Positions 33,298 to 43,688 of a stretch of 64,000 nt of DNA are shown here, piece after piece; position 1 is the first letter of the stretch; the number at the start of each line of letters is the position of its first letter. The stretch is from Gnetum montanum (Eukaryota; Streptophyta; Gnetopsida; Gnetales; Gnetaceae): contig MNCI01038015.1 of assembly GCA_015680685.1 (NCBI GenBank), positions 93,394-157,393 on the forward strand, written 5' to 3'. Under the pieces are notes generated by a model, which searched no databases, had not been told where the DNA came from, and saw only the letters and a list, made by a program, of their open reading frames with translations. The position numbers and the translations under genes are program-made.

Positions 33298-34279
33298 TGA
33301 TGAGTGGCGAGGTACCCCTATACTCAACCATATGAAACGAGCGTACCACGTGTGATCCGGTCGAACTCCGTAGACTAAATGCCTAAACGCCCCATGGAAC
33401 ACTTGGGGTTAATCATTCGTTGTCTTCCCAGACTTACTTGTTATTGTCACAGTGTATGGTTAAGTAACTCCAAGGTATATGATTTTTTTGGTCTTTTCTA
33501 GTTTTATCTCCTATGCTATGAGGTGAAGGGTTGAGAAAGCTAACTAACTCTAACTAATGTCCTAAGCCTAAATTAACTAGTGTCAGCATCCGTTCCCACT
33601 TACCATACACACCCTGAACTATGCAACTGTGGCTACCAAATGCTAATCATTACTGGGATCACCACACGTAATGCACATGCTCGAAGTGGTCGTACTGAGG
33701 CACTTAACTAGCCTAAACGTAATGAGCAGCTGATTCCTTGACTAGCCGTACACATCCGTAGATGCTTTTAATCAAGTCATACTCATTCCGTATTCTAGGA
33801 GTTGAGGGTAAGAGAGACTAATTGCGATGAGCAGCTGATTCCTTGATTAAGTGTACACATTCGTCAATGCTCATAATCAAGTCGTACTCATGTCGCGCTA
33901 TTGCTGGTAATAAATAACAGGTAGGAAATAACATGTAATAAACCTATTCCATGCACTGCAAGGTTTATCCACAAAGCTCGTCTTTATTTTCGTACACAAC
34001 TTGCGTTCAGGTACAAAGCTGCTTGAATAAAGATCCGTTCACTTGGGGACTCCTACTGTGGGCACATGGAAAATATTCTATCTCTGGAGTGATCAAACTG
34101 CCAGAGTTTCCCTACTTCTAGCCTAGGATGGGAAATAAGGGGAGTGTCGCCTCTTATTTATAGATTTGGCGGCGGACCGCGATATTGCACACGCGATATC
34201 ATAGGGGACAACGCAATATCGCGTACGCAATATTGCATGGGATGCAATATCGTAGCTCATGCGATATCGCGTCTCATCA
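33298..34279 (-). repeat. 3' LTR of element E (982 bp)
   Basis: It has TGATGAG...CTCATCA ends. In element sense U3 (from 34279 downward) has six GATATC/AATATC-type units (34180-34270), then TATA (complement about 34155-34163). The poly(A) signal is decayed (GAAAATAAAGACGA in element sense, near 33986). Confidence 0.9.
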
Positions 34280-34292
34280 TACCCCCATGACT
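34280..34292 (-). other. 3' polypurine tract, element E
   Basis: The complement reads AGTCATGGGGGTA and directly precedes the 3' LTR in element sense. A second tract lies near 34856-34868 (complement). Confidence 0.85.
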
Positions 34293-34453
34293 GAATGAAA
34301 ACTCGTCGTTGAGTTCCTTACAATAATATCGGGAAGGTATGGAATTATTGAGGGGAATGGACTAATGGGATGACATGTGAACGGATCATCATTACAAGAC
34401 TTAACAAAATTAGTGTTCATGACAACAAGGGTCAACACCTTATTACAATGACA

Positions 34454-34638
34454 TCAGTCCTTAGTTGGCAGCTGAGAAAGAGAGAGAGAAAGAAGTGTTC
34501 CTACTGCCAACGCCAAGATCGCACCTTCGTTGTCCATCCGTAAGTGCGCCATCGATCTTGCTCCTTGCATAGTTGCTTCAACGTTGCTCGATTCCAAGTG
34601 TTTGCTCCAGATCCAATCCGTTGTTGCATGTCCACCAT
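34454..34638 (-). pseudogene. Small ORF with hydrophobic C-terminus, element E
   Basis: In element sense the ATG (34638) follows GTGTGTGCAG. The frame begins MVDMQQRIGSGANTWN and holds LKQLCKEQDRWRTY. It then shifts by one base before the hydrophobic ILALAVGTLLS segment and LPTKD stop. Length, start and end match the copies in C, D and F. The 185-nt span shows a net one-base loss. Confidence 0.55.
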
Positions 34639-35994
34639 CTGCACACACAACACAATCATATATTAGCAAGGGTAAATAAATCATCATGTAATTAATACCT
34701 TGCTTCGGTGTAGGTCCATTGGCTAAGTTGTGGTATGGCTAATACAGATCTGGGAATATATTAATGATGACTACCGAAGGTGTAGGGGTTAGGAAGAAAA
34801 TCAAAAAAATCAAAAATTTCGGGGCTAGGAGAAAATCAAAAAAATCGGGCCCCATACCCCCATGACTAATCGCAAACCTCCGGTAGCGTTAGAATGGAGA
34901 AAGAAGAGTAAGAAAGAGAGATAAAAAGGGACAACTGAAAACATTAGTTAAATGGATGTCAAGATGGTAATGAACAAAATAAAATTAATTGCAAAATGTT
35001 AAGGGAAAGAAGTTAACTAATGCTCCAAATAGGAATGTCAATGGGTCCTCCCTAAAGCAAGCGCATGCCCTTAATGCCCTGACAATCCCACATTCAAAGA
35101 GTCTGTAGGCTCCGGGAATGTCATTTGGAACAGGAGTTAAAGTCTTAACTGCAAGAATTTACCAAAAAGAAAACAATGCATTTACCAAAATATACATTAA
35201 TGATACAACCGGCAATGAGGTAAACAATGGAGAGAAGGATGGAGAGAAGAGAATGGAATGGAATCCCAAGAACAAGGTGGTGCACAGCCCCTTGTGTGTT
35301 GTATAATTAATGTGACTTGGCAAATCTCATTCCAACTCCAGCCTCAAACTAACCACATCCAGTGACTTCACATCAATGCATTCGACTAAACCATAAACTG
35401 GAGTAACAAGAATGCTTCCCCCAAGAGCCACCACCATTCCGACGAAACAGAGAAAATGGGAAGCGAGAAGGACCTTAGTTAGAGGGAACACTTTTGGTTC
35501 CATAACCAGTGCTTGTAGCCCAAATTTAATTTTGTCTAAGGGGTGTGCTTTGAATTCTCACTTAGGTTTTTTTTTTTTGTGTTTTGTGTTTTTATGCATG
35601 AGAACCACACTATGCAAAGACTTCTTATTTTTATTGACTCAGCTTATGATAATTGGGTAACATCAGAACGGTACGAAAACTCAAGAAGAAAACATCCAAG
35701 CACCCAAGAGAACGGCCAACACAAAAGCATCAAGTTCCCTTGAAGTCACACCCTTTTCAATCCTTGAGTCCCTCCTTAGTTTGAGAAATGCCCAGTCACT
35801 TATTCATTTAAGTTCTTATTAAGAAGGGGACTGTACATTTCCAAGCCAAGAGAAACCATAGAAATTGGTGGATGGATGGATGAAGTGATCTCATTGCCTG
35901 CCATATCAAAAGAAGCATACCTTAGTATCAACATTGTGACTTAAAGGTAAAAACCAAACATTAGTAATCAATATGAAAACAGTTCATACCATCA
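34639..35994 (-). other. 3' non-coding region of element E
   Basis: It carries the conserved hairpin (35548-35619) and other blocks shared with C, D and F, ending at the N gap. I see no coding frame of note. Confidence 0.7.
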
Positions 35995-36185
35995 NNNNNN
36001 NNNNNNNNNNNNNNNNNNNNNNNNNNNNNNNNNNNNNNNNNNNNNNNNNNNNNNNNNNNNNNNNNNNNNNNNNNNNNNNNNNNNNNNNNNNNNNNNNNNN
36101 NNNNNNNNNNNNNNNNNNNNNNNNNNNNNNNNNNNNNNNNNNNNNNNNNNNNNNNNNNNNNNNNNNNNNNNNNNNNNNNNNNNNN
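35995..36185. other. Assembly gap (191 N)
   Basis: A run of N between the protease tail and the 3' region of element E. It hides the junction where RT, RNase H and integrase would lie or be missing. In element C the corresponding interval is about 470 bp. Confidence 0.95.
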
Positions 36186-36860
36186 TCGAGTAGCTATCAA
36201 CCACAGGGTGTCTACTACTTCTTATGTGGTTGCTACATACAGGAATCTTTGTTTCAAAGTTTCAAGGGCACACTTGTTACATTGAGGCATTTCCTCCATG
36301 TCATCACCCGATGAATCACTGTATGTGATGCATGGAACTTTCCTCTTCTCGATCTTTCCACAAATGTTTATCTTAGAGATTTCCAAGGAAAGATCACGGA
36401 TCCTAAGGCATGCGTCTACTGTACTTAGCCATGCCCTTCCCATTATAATTGGGAAGTCTCCTTCGTTGTTGTTAACTTCGATCACTAGAAAATCAGCTGG
36501 GTTGGACCAACCACACACAGTGGCAATGATGTCCTCCACCAATCCCAAGGGAATGATGATAGACTAGTCTGCCAGCTCTAGTTGAATGTTGCTCTTCTTA
36601 AGTTGGGGTAGGTTCCAGGCATGATACATCTCTTGTGAAATTAAGTTAACTCCGGAACCTGAGTCAAGAAGAGCCCTATGTGGTTCATTTCCGATGATCT
36701 GGAGATAGATTAAGGGACTCTTAGGGTCAGTTAGTTTCCTGGGAAGGTGGCCTACCTTGATCTAGTCAGTTACGGTATGTGTTAACATAACTGTATGCGT
36801 TAAGCTCTGTTGGATTGCAGGGTGCTCCAAAGTGTTAGATGGTGGAGGAGTGTACATGGT
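36186..36860 (-). pseudogene. pro: Protease, element E
   Basis: In element sense the active-site block reads ALLDSGSGVNLIS, the best preserved D-S-G in this window (complement near 36640-36680). The downstream frame at 36222-36548 is open: GLVEDIIATVCGWS, NNNEGDFPIIMGRAWLST and KRKVPCITYSDSSGDD. A stop replaces Gln upstream (D*SI for DQSI) and another lies in the TDWIK block. Apart from these it could be functional. It is the natural continuation of the gag frame. Confidence 0.85.
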
Positions 36861-39296
36861 GTCAACTGCGTGTTATTGTGAGAGTTTGTCTGGGCTTTTG
36901 GTTCTGAAGTAGGCTCTTCTCTTTTTACAGTTGTCAGAACCAGCATCAGGTTGGATATTTACAGCTCGCAGCATGACGTTACTACGATTGAGGAGGAAGT
37001 TCCCCTTGCATTATTGGAGTAGGAGGTGTTACGGGAACTACTTGTGGTGGAAGAGGTGCGGATGGATTAGGAGGATGGTGTGGGTATGGAGTGTCTCCCA
37101 GAGGAGGAGTCCTTCTGAAGTATTCCTGAACTTGGTAGTGACGGTTGGTGGTTGTGTGACCCATAGAGTCACTTGGAGAAATCGACTGCTGCACATAATA
37201 TCCATAAGGGTCAGGCTGCCGGTAAGGGTACTGATGTGTTGGCGGTGGCATCCCCCATGACTATGGGTATTGCCATTGCTGATGCTGTCCGATGGGCTGT
37301 GGGGGAGTTCCACTTGGATAATATGTTAATGGTTGGTGGAACTACATTGGGTTACCTTATGGGTAAGGTAACCTTTGGGGTGTTTGCCATTGGTTGAGTC
37401 TTGGATTAAGCACATACACCCCAGACTCCTGTAGATGTGAGATAATAGGGCAACATCCCTTAGGACAGTCATAATGGCAGATCTCACATCCACCATCATC
37501 GTCTGTGTCAGAGTCTATAGCCACATCGGAGTTAGTGATTTTTCCCTTACCCTTGTTATGTGCAGGGCTTAAATCTCTCCAGTTTTTCTTACCTTTGTCA
37601 CTACTTTGTTCTACCTTAGACTCTTTTACAATTTTTAAAACAATTTCAATTTTAGAGTCTAAGGAACTCCACACATCATCTACCTTAGCCGTTATTTCGG
37701 TTGTTAACTTTTGAATCGGCAAGGTTTCCTGTTCACCAACTCTTCAATTGGTGACTCATCCTCTTCATCGCAAAATTTCACTCCCTTCTTTCGAAGAGAG
37801 GGATCTCGGTTGTACTCTTCCACACTTTCCATTTTTCACAGCTCACCTTCTTTGTTTGCTACTTGCTCCAACAAGCTTTAAACTTCATGGACTCTAAGTT
37901 GTGAGAGTCTCCCTTGGGCGTAAGTCCCAAGGGTTCTTCAAGTTTTATGCCTTAGCCCATCCACGATGTGGCAAAGTTGATCCTGCTGAGCATACCCATG
38001 GCCTAGGCAACGATGTAACAATGTGTAGTAGCGGGCCATGGCAGTATCCAAGGGTTCATGATGACCTTGTTTCCATCCTTGGATCTGCTTATGCAAATTG
38101 GACACTCTGGAGTACGTTTCATACTTTTCATTGAACAGTTCTAGCATCATACTCCACCTCCTGGTGGTTTTCGGTTCTAAGGACCGGTACCAGTTCTCTG
38201 CTTCTTTGGTGAGTGTCCTTGGAAATAACTTAAGCTTTTTCCACTCATTTTCTATATTCTGCAAGGTGCAGGCATCATGGAATGCCTGTAAATGATTTTG
38301 TGGATCTAAGTTATATCCCCCTTCAAATCGTGGGATATTGTTCATGTCTAACCATTTGATCTGACTGTCTCTTAAATGCCTTGTGGGAATCCTAACTTCC
38401 TCCATTATGTCAAGCATACTTCGGGTTGCGAGTAGGGACTCGTCATGATCATCTCTTTCATGATGCCTATGATGTCTGCGTTGTTCCCTACTCTCCCTAC
38501 GTTCATGCCCTTGTCCTCTCTCTCGACTCTCATGTCGAGGTCTTTCATTTCTCTTACTTTTATCCTCTCCGTTATGTTCATGATGGCTACGCCCAGATGT
38601 GGAAGGAAAGGGTGAGTGATGTGAAGAAGGGGAAGAAGAAGGGGAACCATCACCATGACAATGTTTCTTGCCTTCTCTTTGGCTGCTACAGCCCCGATCG
38701 TGGTGACGATCTAAGTGCTCATCCTTAGCATGAGTGGTTGTTCCCTCTGTGAACAGTTGGTGTTCACGGGCATCAGAACTAGGGATATGTATCGTTGATC
38801 GTAGGTTCTGATGCCCAACCTCCTCATCATCGTTAGGAGGGGGAACATCACTTGTTAAAGAACCCGTGATAAGGGGTTCCTCGTCTCCTATTTTGCTAAG
38901 GACGTGCGAACCTTTGCCCTTCAGAAAAGTATGTTGACTCTCTTGCCTTAAGTCCCTCATATATTGGGCATCTATGAGATAATAATCCCTCATGTCAAAA
39001 TCTTCCGCAACATATTCAGCAAACAGTTCTTGCATGCCAATCTGTGCCAAGGCACGGAAAAGCATATGAGAGATTGCTTGATCTGAGGGTAACATGATGT
39101 TACCTTGCAAATCTCTCTACCGCAGCTATTCATCTTGATGGAGAATAAAAGTAAAATTGGGGATATACTCATTGGGATGAGTATATTTCATCTTATATTG
39201 TTGAGGCACCGGCTGGTTTTGGTTATGTGTTTTACGTTACTGACTATCTTGTGTATGGTCCTTAGGTGGTGAGTTGCTCTTATGAGAAGAAGGCAT
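36861..39296 (-). pseudogene. gag: Gag, element E (mostly preserved)
   Basis: The Met at 39296 begins MPSSHKSNSPP. Stops in the N-terminal HQDE*LR*RD block (Gln and Trp codons) precede a 390-codon open frame (37938-39110). That frame contains the His/Ser-rich linker and the capsid domain (FEGGYNLDPQNHLQAFHDAC, KEAENWYRSLEPK, LHRCLGHGY). A one-base loss near 37725 shifts the frame. The zinc knuckle CEICHYDCPKGCC has Cys in place of the usual His. The Pro-rich tail with EYFRRTPPLGD is at 36982-37251. Confidence 0.87.
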
Positions 39297-39417
39297 CTTT
39301 ATCGGTGTGCTATTTCACCGTTATATAATTTTTTTATTGATTAACCCGAAGGTTTGTTAAGGCTCACAACGATGTGAGTGATATCCCTTCTGTTCTATTT
39401 GGCATACAAACACTTAG

Positions 39418-39435
39418 TCCCTAGCAACGGCGCCA
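39418..39435 (-). other. Primer binding site (tRNA-Asp, two mismatches), element E
   Basis: In element sense TGGCGCCGTTGCTAGGGA, one base from the LTR end. Confidence 0.9.
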
Positions 39436-40099
39436 ATGATGAGTGGCAAGGTACCCCTACACTCAACCATATGAAATGAGCATAGCACGCGTGATCCAGT
39501 CGAACTCTAGACTAAATGCCTAAACGCCCCATGGAACACTTGGGGTTAATCATTCGTTGTCTTCCCAGACTTACCTTTTGTTGTCACGGTGTATGGTTAA
39601 GTAAGTCCGAGGTATATGATTTTTTTGGTCTTTTCTGGTTTTATCTCTATGCTATGAGGTGAAGGGTTGAGAAAGCTAACTAACTCTAACTAATGTCCTA
39701 AGCCTAAATTAACTAGCATCCGCATCCATTCCCACTTATCGTGCACACCCTGAACTATGCAATTGTGGCTACCAAACACTAATCATTATTGGGATCACCA
39801 CACGTAACGCACGTGCTCGAAGTGGTCGTACTGAGGCTCTTAACTAGCCTAAACATAATGAGCAGCTAATTCCTTGACTAGCCGTACACATCCGTAGATG
39901 CTTGTAATCAAGTCATACTCATTCCATATTCTAGGAGTTGAGGGTAAGAGAGACTAATCGTGATGAGTAGCTGATTCCTTGATTAGCCATACACATTCGT
40001 CAATGCTCATAATCAAGTCGTACTCATGTCACGCTAATGCAGGTAATAAATAACAGGTAGGAAATAACATGTAATAAACCTATTCCATGCACTGCAAGG

Positions 40100-41285
40100 T
40101 GAAACACGACAAAATTCGGAGCTTAGTACTTGTCCGACACCAAACAAGACCCTGGAACTCACGAACGATGCAGGCTGTGTGATCGCAACACTTAGTTTTT
40201 GCTAAGTACATGGTGCCAGCGTATACACTCCAGCGTATACGCCCAGCACTCCAGTGTATACGCCCGGCTCTCCGGCGTACATGCCCAGGTACTGCAGATG
40301 CACACGCTCGATGACAAGATCTCCAATGATAGCATGAAGATAACACCGAAGAGCAAGGATTGAAGCAAGTGGACATCCTTCGGCGTATACACCCGGCATG
40401 TACGCCCAGCATCCATCAGCGTATATGCCCGGCGTGTACACCCAACATTCACCAGCGTATATGCCCGGCGTGTACGCCCAACATTCACCAGCGTATACGC
40501 CCGGCGTGTACGCCCAACATTCACCAGCGTATACGCCCGGCGCTCAGCATCACCACCCAGTTCATGGCCAGCATTCTCAGCGTATACGCCCATCTGATGC
40601 AGCGTATATGGCCACTAGTTGTAACATTTTGTATATTTGTAAAGTGTATGCACCCATCAACGCGCCACGTGTCTCCCATCCTGAGTCTAGCGTAACAACT
40701 TGTATAAAACCCCCATTTTTCCACTTCGACCAGACGGTTGGCAAAATCCTAGAGCATACCAGAGAACATTTACGCTGCGCACAAGAGCTGAAACCCTCTT
40801 ACGCCCTGTACGCTGCACGCACAGTCTCTACGCTCCGCCTGCCTTGTGAACCGGCCGAGTCAATCCTGCATACGCTGGGGCTTTTCGTCCACCTTGTGTC
40901 CCCTCATGACTGCGTTAGACCGGTGCACTGTACTTTGACTCTATACTGTTTACATTTGCTGCAAGTTCTTTTACAGTTTTACGTCAATTTGGCCCACGCA
41001 TCGTTTACGTCTGTTTACGCTCACGCTTCGTTTACATCCGTTTACGTTTTACGCTATTTTAGCTGTTTACGCCTGCACGCTATTTACGCATAACCCAACG
41101 TATTAGCGTTTTGCGTACGCGCGGGGAAATCCTTGTTTGATCCGCGTGCGGACCACCCAAGGTACTCTGCCTCCGTTGCATTCCAGCTCGCCCTCAGGCC
41201 AAGGCAGGGTCTTCTATACCCGTCCCGCGATCCCACGGCCTCTGTTTTCCCTTCCAGCCGAAGACCGACGATTTCAGGCGGTACA
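40100..41285 (+). mobile_element. Solo LTR H (1186 bp) with 36-bp repeats
   Basis: It begins TGAAAC and ends GTACA (TG...CA). It is flanked by the 5-bp duplicate CAAGG (40095-40099 and 41286-41290), with no internal region: the mark of recombination between two LTRs. A TATA box (TATAAAA, 40703-40709) fits plus orientation. Upstream of it lie palindromic GCGTATACGC units, partly in a 36-bp tandem array. It resembles none of the other LTRs here, so it belongs to a further family. Open frames through it arise from the repeats. Confidence 0.85.
40383..40562 (+). promoter_or_regulatory. 36-bp tandem array with GCGTATACGC palindromes, U3 of solo LTR H
   Basis: Units start at 40383, 40419, 40455, 40491 and 40527, exactly 36 bp apart. 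Each has GCGTATAYGCC followed by a GTGTACGCC half-palindrome and CAACATTCACCA. Further single GCGTATAC copies lie at about 40217-40260 and at 40580 and 40612. All are 5' of the TATA box. Confidence 0.85.
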
Positions 41286-41542
41286 CAAGGTTTATTCACA
41301 AAGCTCGTCTTTATTGCCGTACACAACTTGCATTCAGGTACAAAGCTGCTCAAATAAAGATCCATTCACTTGGGGACTCCTACTGCGGGCACATGGAAAA
41401 TATTCTATCTCTGGAGTGATCAAACTGCCAGAGTTTCCCTACTTCTAGCCTAGGATGGGAAATAAGGGGAGTGCCGCCTCTTATTTATAGATTTGGCGAC
41501 AGACCGCGATATCGCGTACACGATATTGCATGGGATGCAATA

Positions 41543-42249
41543 CGGCTCAATTGGCAAAAGAGCCATTTGATGGTCCAAGAGGGCATAGTGTTGGGGCATC
41601 TCATTTCATCAATATGGATCAGCGTAGACCCTAAAAAGATCAGGGTCATTCAAGGAATTACTCGCCAACCAAGTACTATCAAAGATGTGTGGTCATTCTT
41701 TGAACACACTGGTTACTACCGATGCTTCATTGAACACTACTCGAAGATTGCCCGGCTGTTGGTAGAGCTTACAAAGAAGGATGCTCCGTTCGTCTGGACC
41801 AAGGAATGCAAGTCTGCATTCCAAGAGCTAAAACAGAAACTCATAAAAGCTCTAGTTTTATGAGCACCTGATTGGTCTAGACCCTTCCACATTATGACAG
41901 ATGCCTCCAACTACGCTTTGGAAGCTGTGCTTACACAGTGTGACGATCAGAAATGTCTGTATTATATCCATTGTGCAAGCTGGAGCATTGTGGGTGCATA
42001 ACTGAACTATACCACCACCGAAAAGGAATTGATGGTGGTGGTGTTCGCATTGGATAAATTCTAGTACTATGTGCTCGAATACGAGGTGTTTGTGCACATA
42101 GACCACAATACTATCCAGTTATTGATGAACAAACCAATGATGAGCCCTCACATAATTCGGTGGCTGGTGATTCTTCAGGAGTTTGATTTGACCATGGTAG
42201 ATAGAAAGGGGTCCAAGAATGTGGTTGTTGACCATTTGTCTTGGTTATG
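41543..42249 (+). pseudogene. pol: Reverse transcriptase C-terminal part and RNase H, element G
   Basis: It resumes with the RT block LNWQKSHLMVQEG, VLGHLISS and the connection region (SFFEHTGYYRCFIEHYSKIA). The RNase H domain begins PFHIMTDASNYALEAVL (first catalytic Asp). It continues with NYTTTEKELMVVVFALDKF (Glu) and VFVHIDHNTIQLLMNKP (Asp), and ends KNVVVDHLSWL. Stops lie near 41861, 42000 and 42062. RNase H degrades the RNA strand of the hybrid. Catalytic residues are present but the frame is broken. Confidence 0.88.
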
Positions 42250-43688
42250 ATGGGATAACGCAGAAGAGGAGGAGCCCTTATCCAATCAATTTCCAGATGA
42301 ACTCCTCTTCACACGCGTTGTTGATCCTCAATCACCCAAGGAATCTCCTTGGTTCAACCACATCCTTACCTATCTTACAACCTAGGAGCTACCAGAAGAG
42401 TGGAACCATCGGCAAAAACAGCAATTTCTCTATAAGGCCAAGCACTTCATGGAAATCAATGGTCACCTCTACAAGGTGTGCACAGATGGCTTGGTTCGAT
42501 GGTGTGTCCTTGATGTTGATACACTGTGCATCCTCCAAGATGCTCACGAGGGTCCTTGTGGGGGCCACTATGCTGGACGCAGAACGATCATTAAAATCCT
42601 GCTTGCAAGGTATTATTGGCTTACACTCTTCAGGGACACACAATGGTTCACCCGCTCCTACGAATGATGTCAACGAGATGGTGGGATGATGGCCTGGTTG
42701 GAGGAACCTCAATAGTGGATTCAGCCACTGGAGCCCTTCGACATCTGGTATATCGACTTCATGGGACCCATCACCCCCTTGTCAAAAAAAAGGCATACAT
42801 CATTGTGGCAGTGGACTACTATACAAAGTGGGTAGAAGCAGCAACCGTCATCGACTGTTCTTCCAACACCACCGCACGATTTTTCCAACAACAAATCGTT
42901 ACCAAGTTTGGAGTGCCTCGTGCACTCATTTCTGACAATGGGACGCACTCCACGGGGGTTACTTTTCGAAAACTCATGCAATGCTTAGGGGTAACACACA
43001 AATTCACAACACCTTATCCCCCCCAAGCCAACGGGCAGGCCGAAGTCACCAATAGGGAAATTACCAAGATCCTTACACAAACAATTAGCAAATACAGGAG
43101 GGACTGGAGTACTAAGCTTAACGATGCCCTATGGGCCTATCGCTCCACCTGGAAACTTCCTGTAGGGTACTCTCCCTATGAGTTAGTGTACAGTAAGTTG
43201 CCAACACTTCCAATCCAAGCAGAACTCTGGACACTATCCACATCCTATGACCTCAGCCTTAACCTACTACTAGCACATCAAGAACGATTAATTAATTTAA
43301 GTGTGCTAGATGAGAACCGATTAGTGGCCCTATTTTCCAATGAAACCCACAAGGCCTATAATAAGAAAAGACATGATCTTAGGATTCGGAAGGTCACATT
43401 TCGACGAGACAAGGTATTGTATTGGAATCCCTCACATGTATCCCAACCGACAAAGTTTCAGACACTATGGAAGGGACTTATATCGAAACCTTCCCATCCG
43501 GGGCCTTGCTCATTCACAAACCTGGGGATCCCACCAGAACACAGTTGGTCAACCACCAACAACTCAAACCTTTCCGTGTGCTTCACACAATCAGTTTCAC
43601 GGCCTCGTCATCTGCTAGTCATCCATGCTCCATCTTTCACATCTCCTCCTTTCCACCTAGTCATGGGGGAGACCCTCATCCCTGCTAA
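42250..43688 (+). pseudogene. pol: Integrase, element G
   Basis: The zinc-binding N-terminal region (AHEGPCGGHYAGR) has its first Cys as Tyr and a stop (RSYE*CQRDG). The core has the D,D-35-E residues: IDFMGP, LISDNGTH and QAEVTNREI. GYSPYELVY and WNPSHVSQPTKFQTLW follow. The frame shifts in an A-run near 42785 and again near 43472. The end reads SHGGDPHPC stop at 43688, the same C-terminus kept by the deleted elements C and D. I see no chromodomain. Integrase would join the DNA copy to the host chromosome. Confidence 0.88.

Larger units (their letters stand above)
33298..41542 (-). mobile_element. Element E: Athila-like retrotransposon (probably gag-pro-only), nested in G
   Basis: Reading right to left: 5' LTR (39437-41542, interrupted by solo LTR H), primer site 39418-39435, gag, protease, 3' region, 3' LTR 33298-34279. 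It interrupts the RT of element G. The 5' LTR lacks its outermost end, so no target duplicate can be matched; the left-side candidate is AGACAC ending at 33297. An N gap (35995-36185) falls exactly where C and D have the RT-RH-IN deletion. The gap size fits a pol-less copy better than a full one but is not proof. Confidence 0.9.
39437..41542 (-). repeat. 5' LTR of element E, split by solo LTR H and truncated at its outer end
   Basis: The two parts (39437-40099 and 41286-41542) together match the 3' LTR of E. The insert H duplicated CAAGG. The last part stops inside the GATATC array (GGGATGCAATA, then G's RT), so about 65 bp including the CTCATCA terminus is missing. A deletion at this junction probably also removed a few RT codons of G. 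Confidence 0.88.

Noticed and set aside
40383-40562. Regular 36-bp repeats that could recall a CRISPR array
   Set aside because: The units are contiguous without variable spacers, and they lie in a plant LTR promoter. There is no cas gene.
40398-41093. A 231-codon open frame with a 12-residue repeat
   Set aside because: It runs through the 36-bp repeats and past the TATA box of solo LTR H. The period is a multiple of three, so the frame stays open by chance.
42616-42790. Upstream part of a 394-codon open frame over the integrase of G
   Set aside because: This stretch is out of frame with the integrase; the true frame switches in an A-run near 42785.
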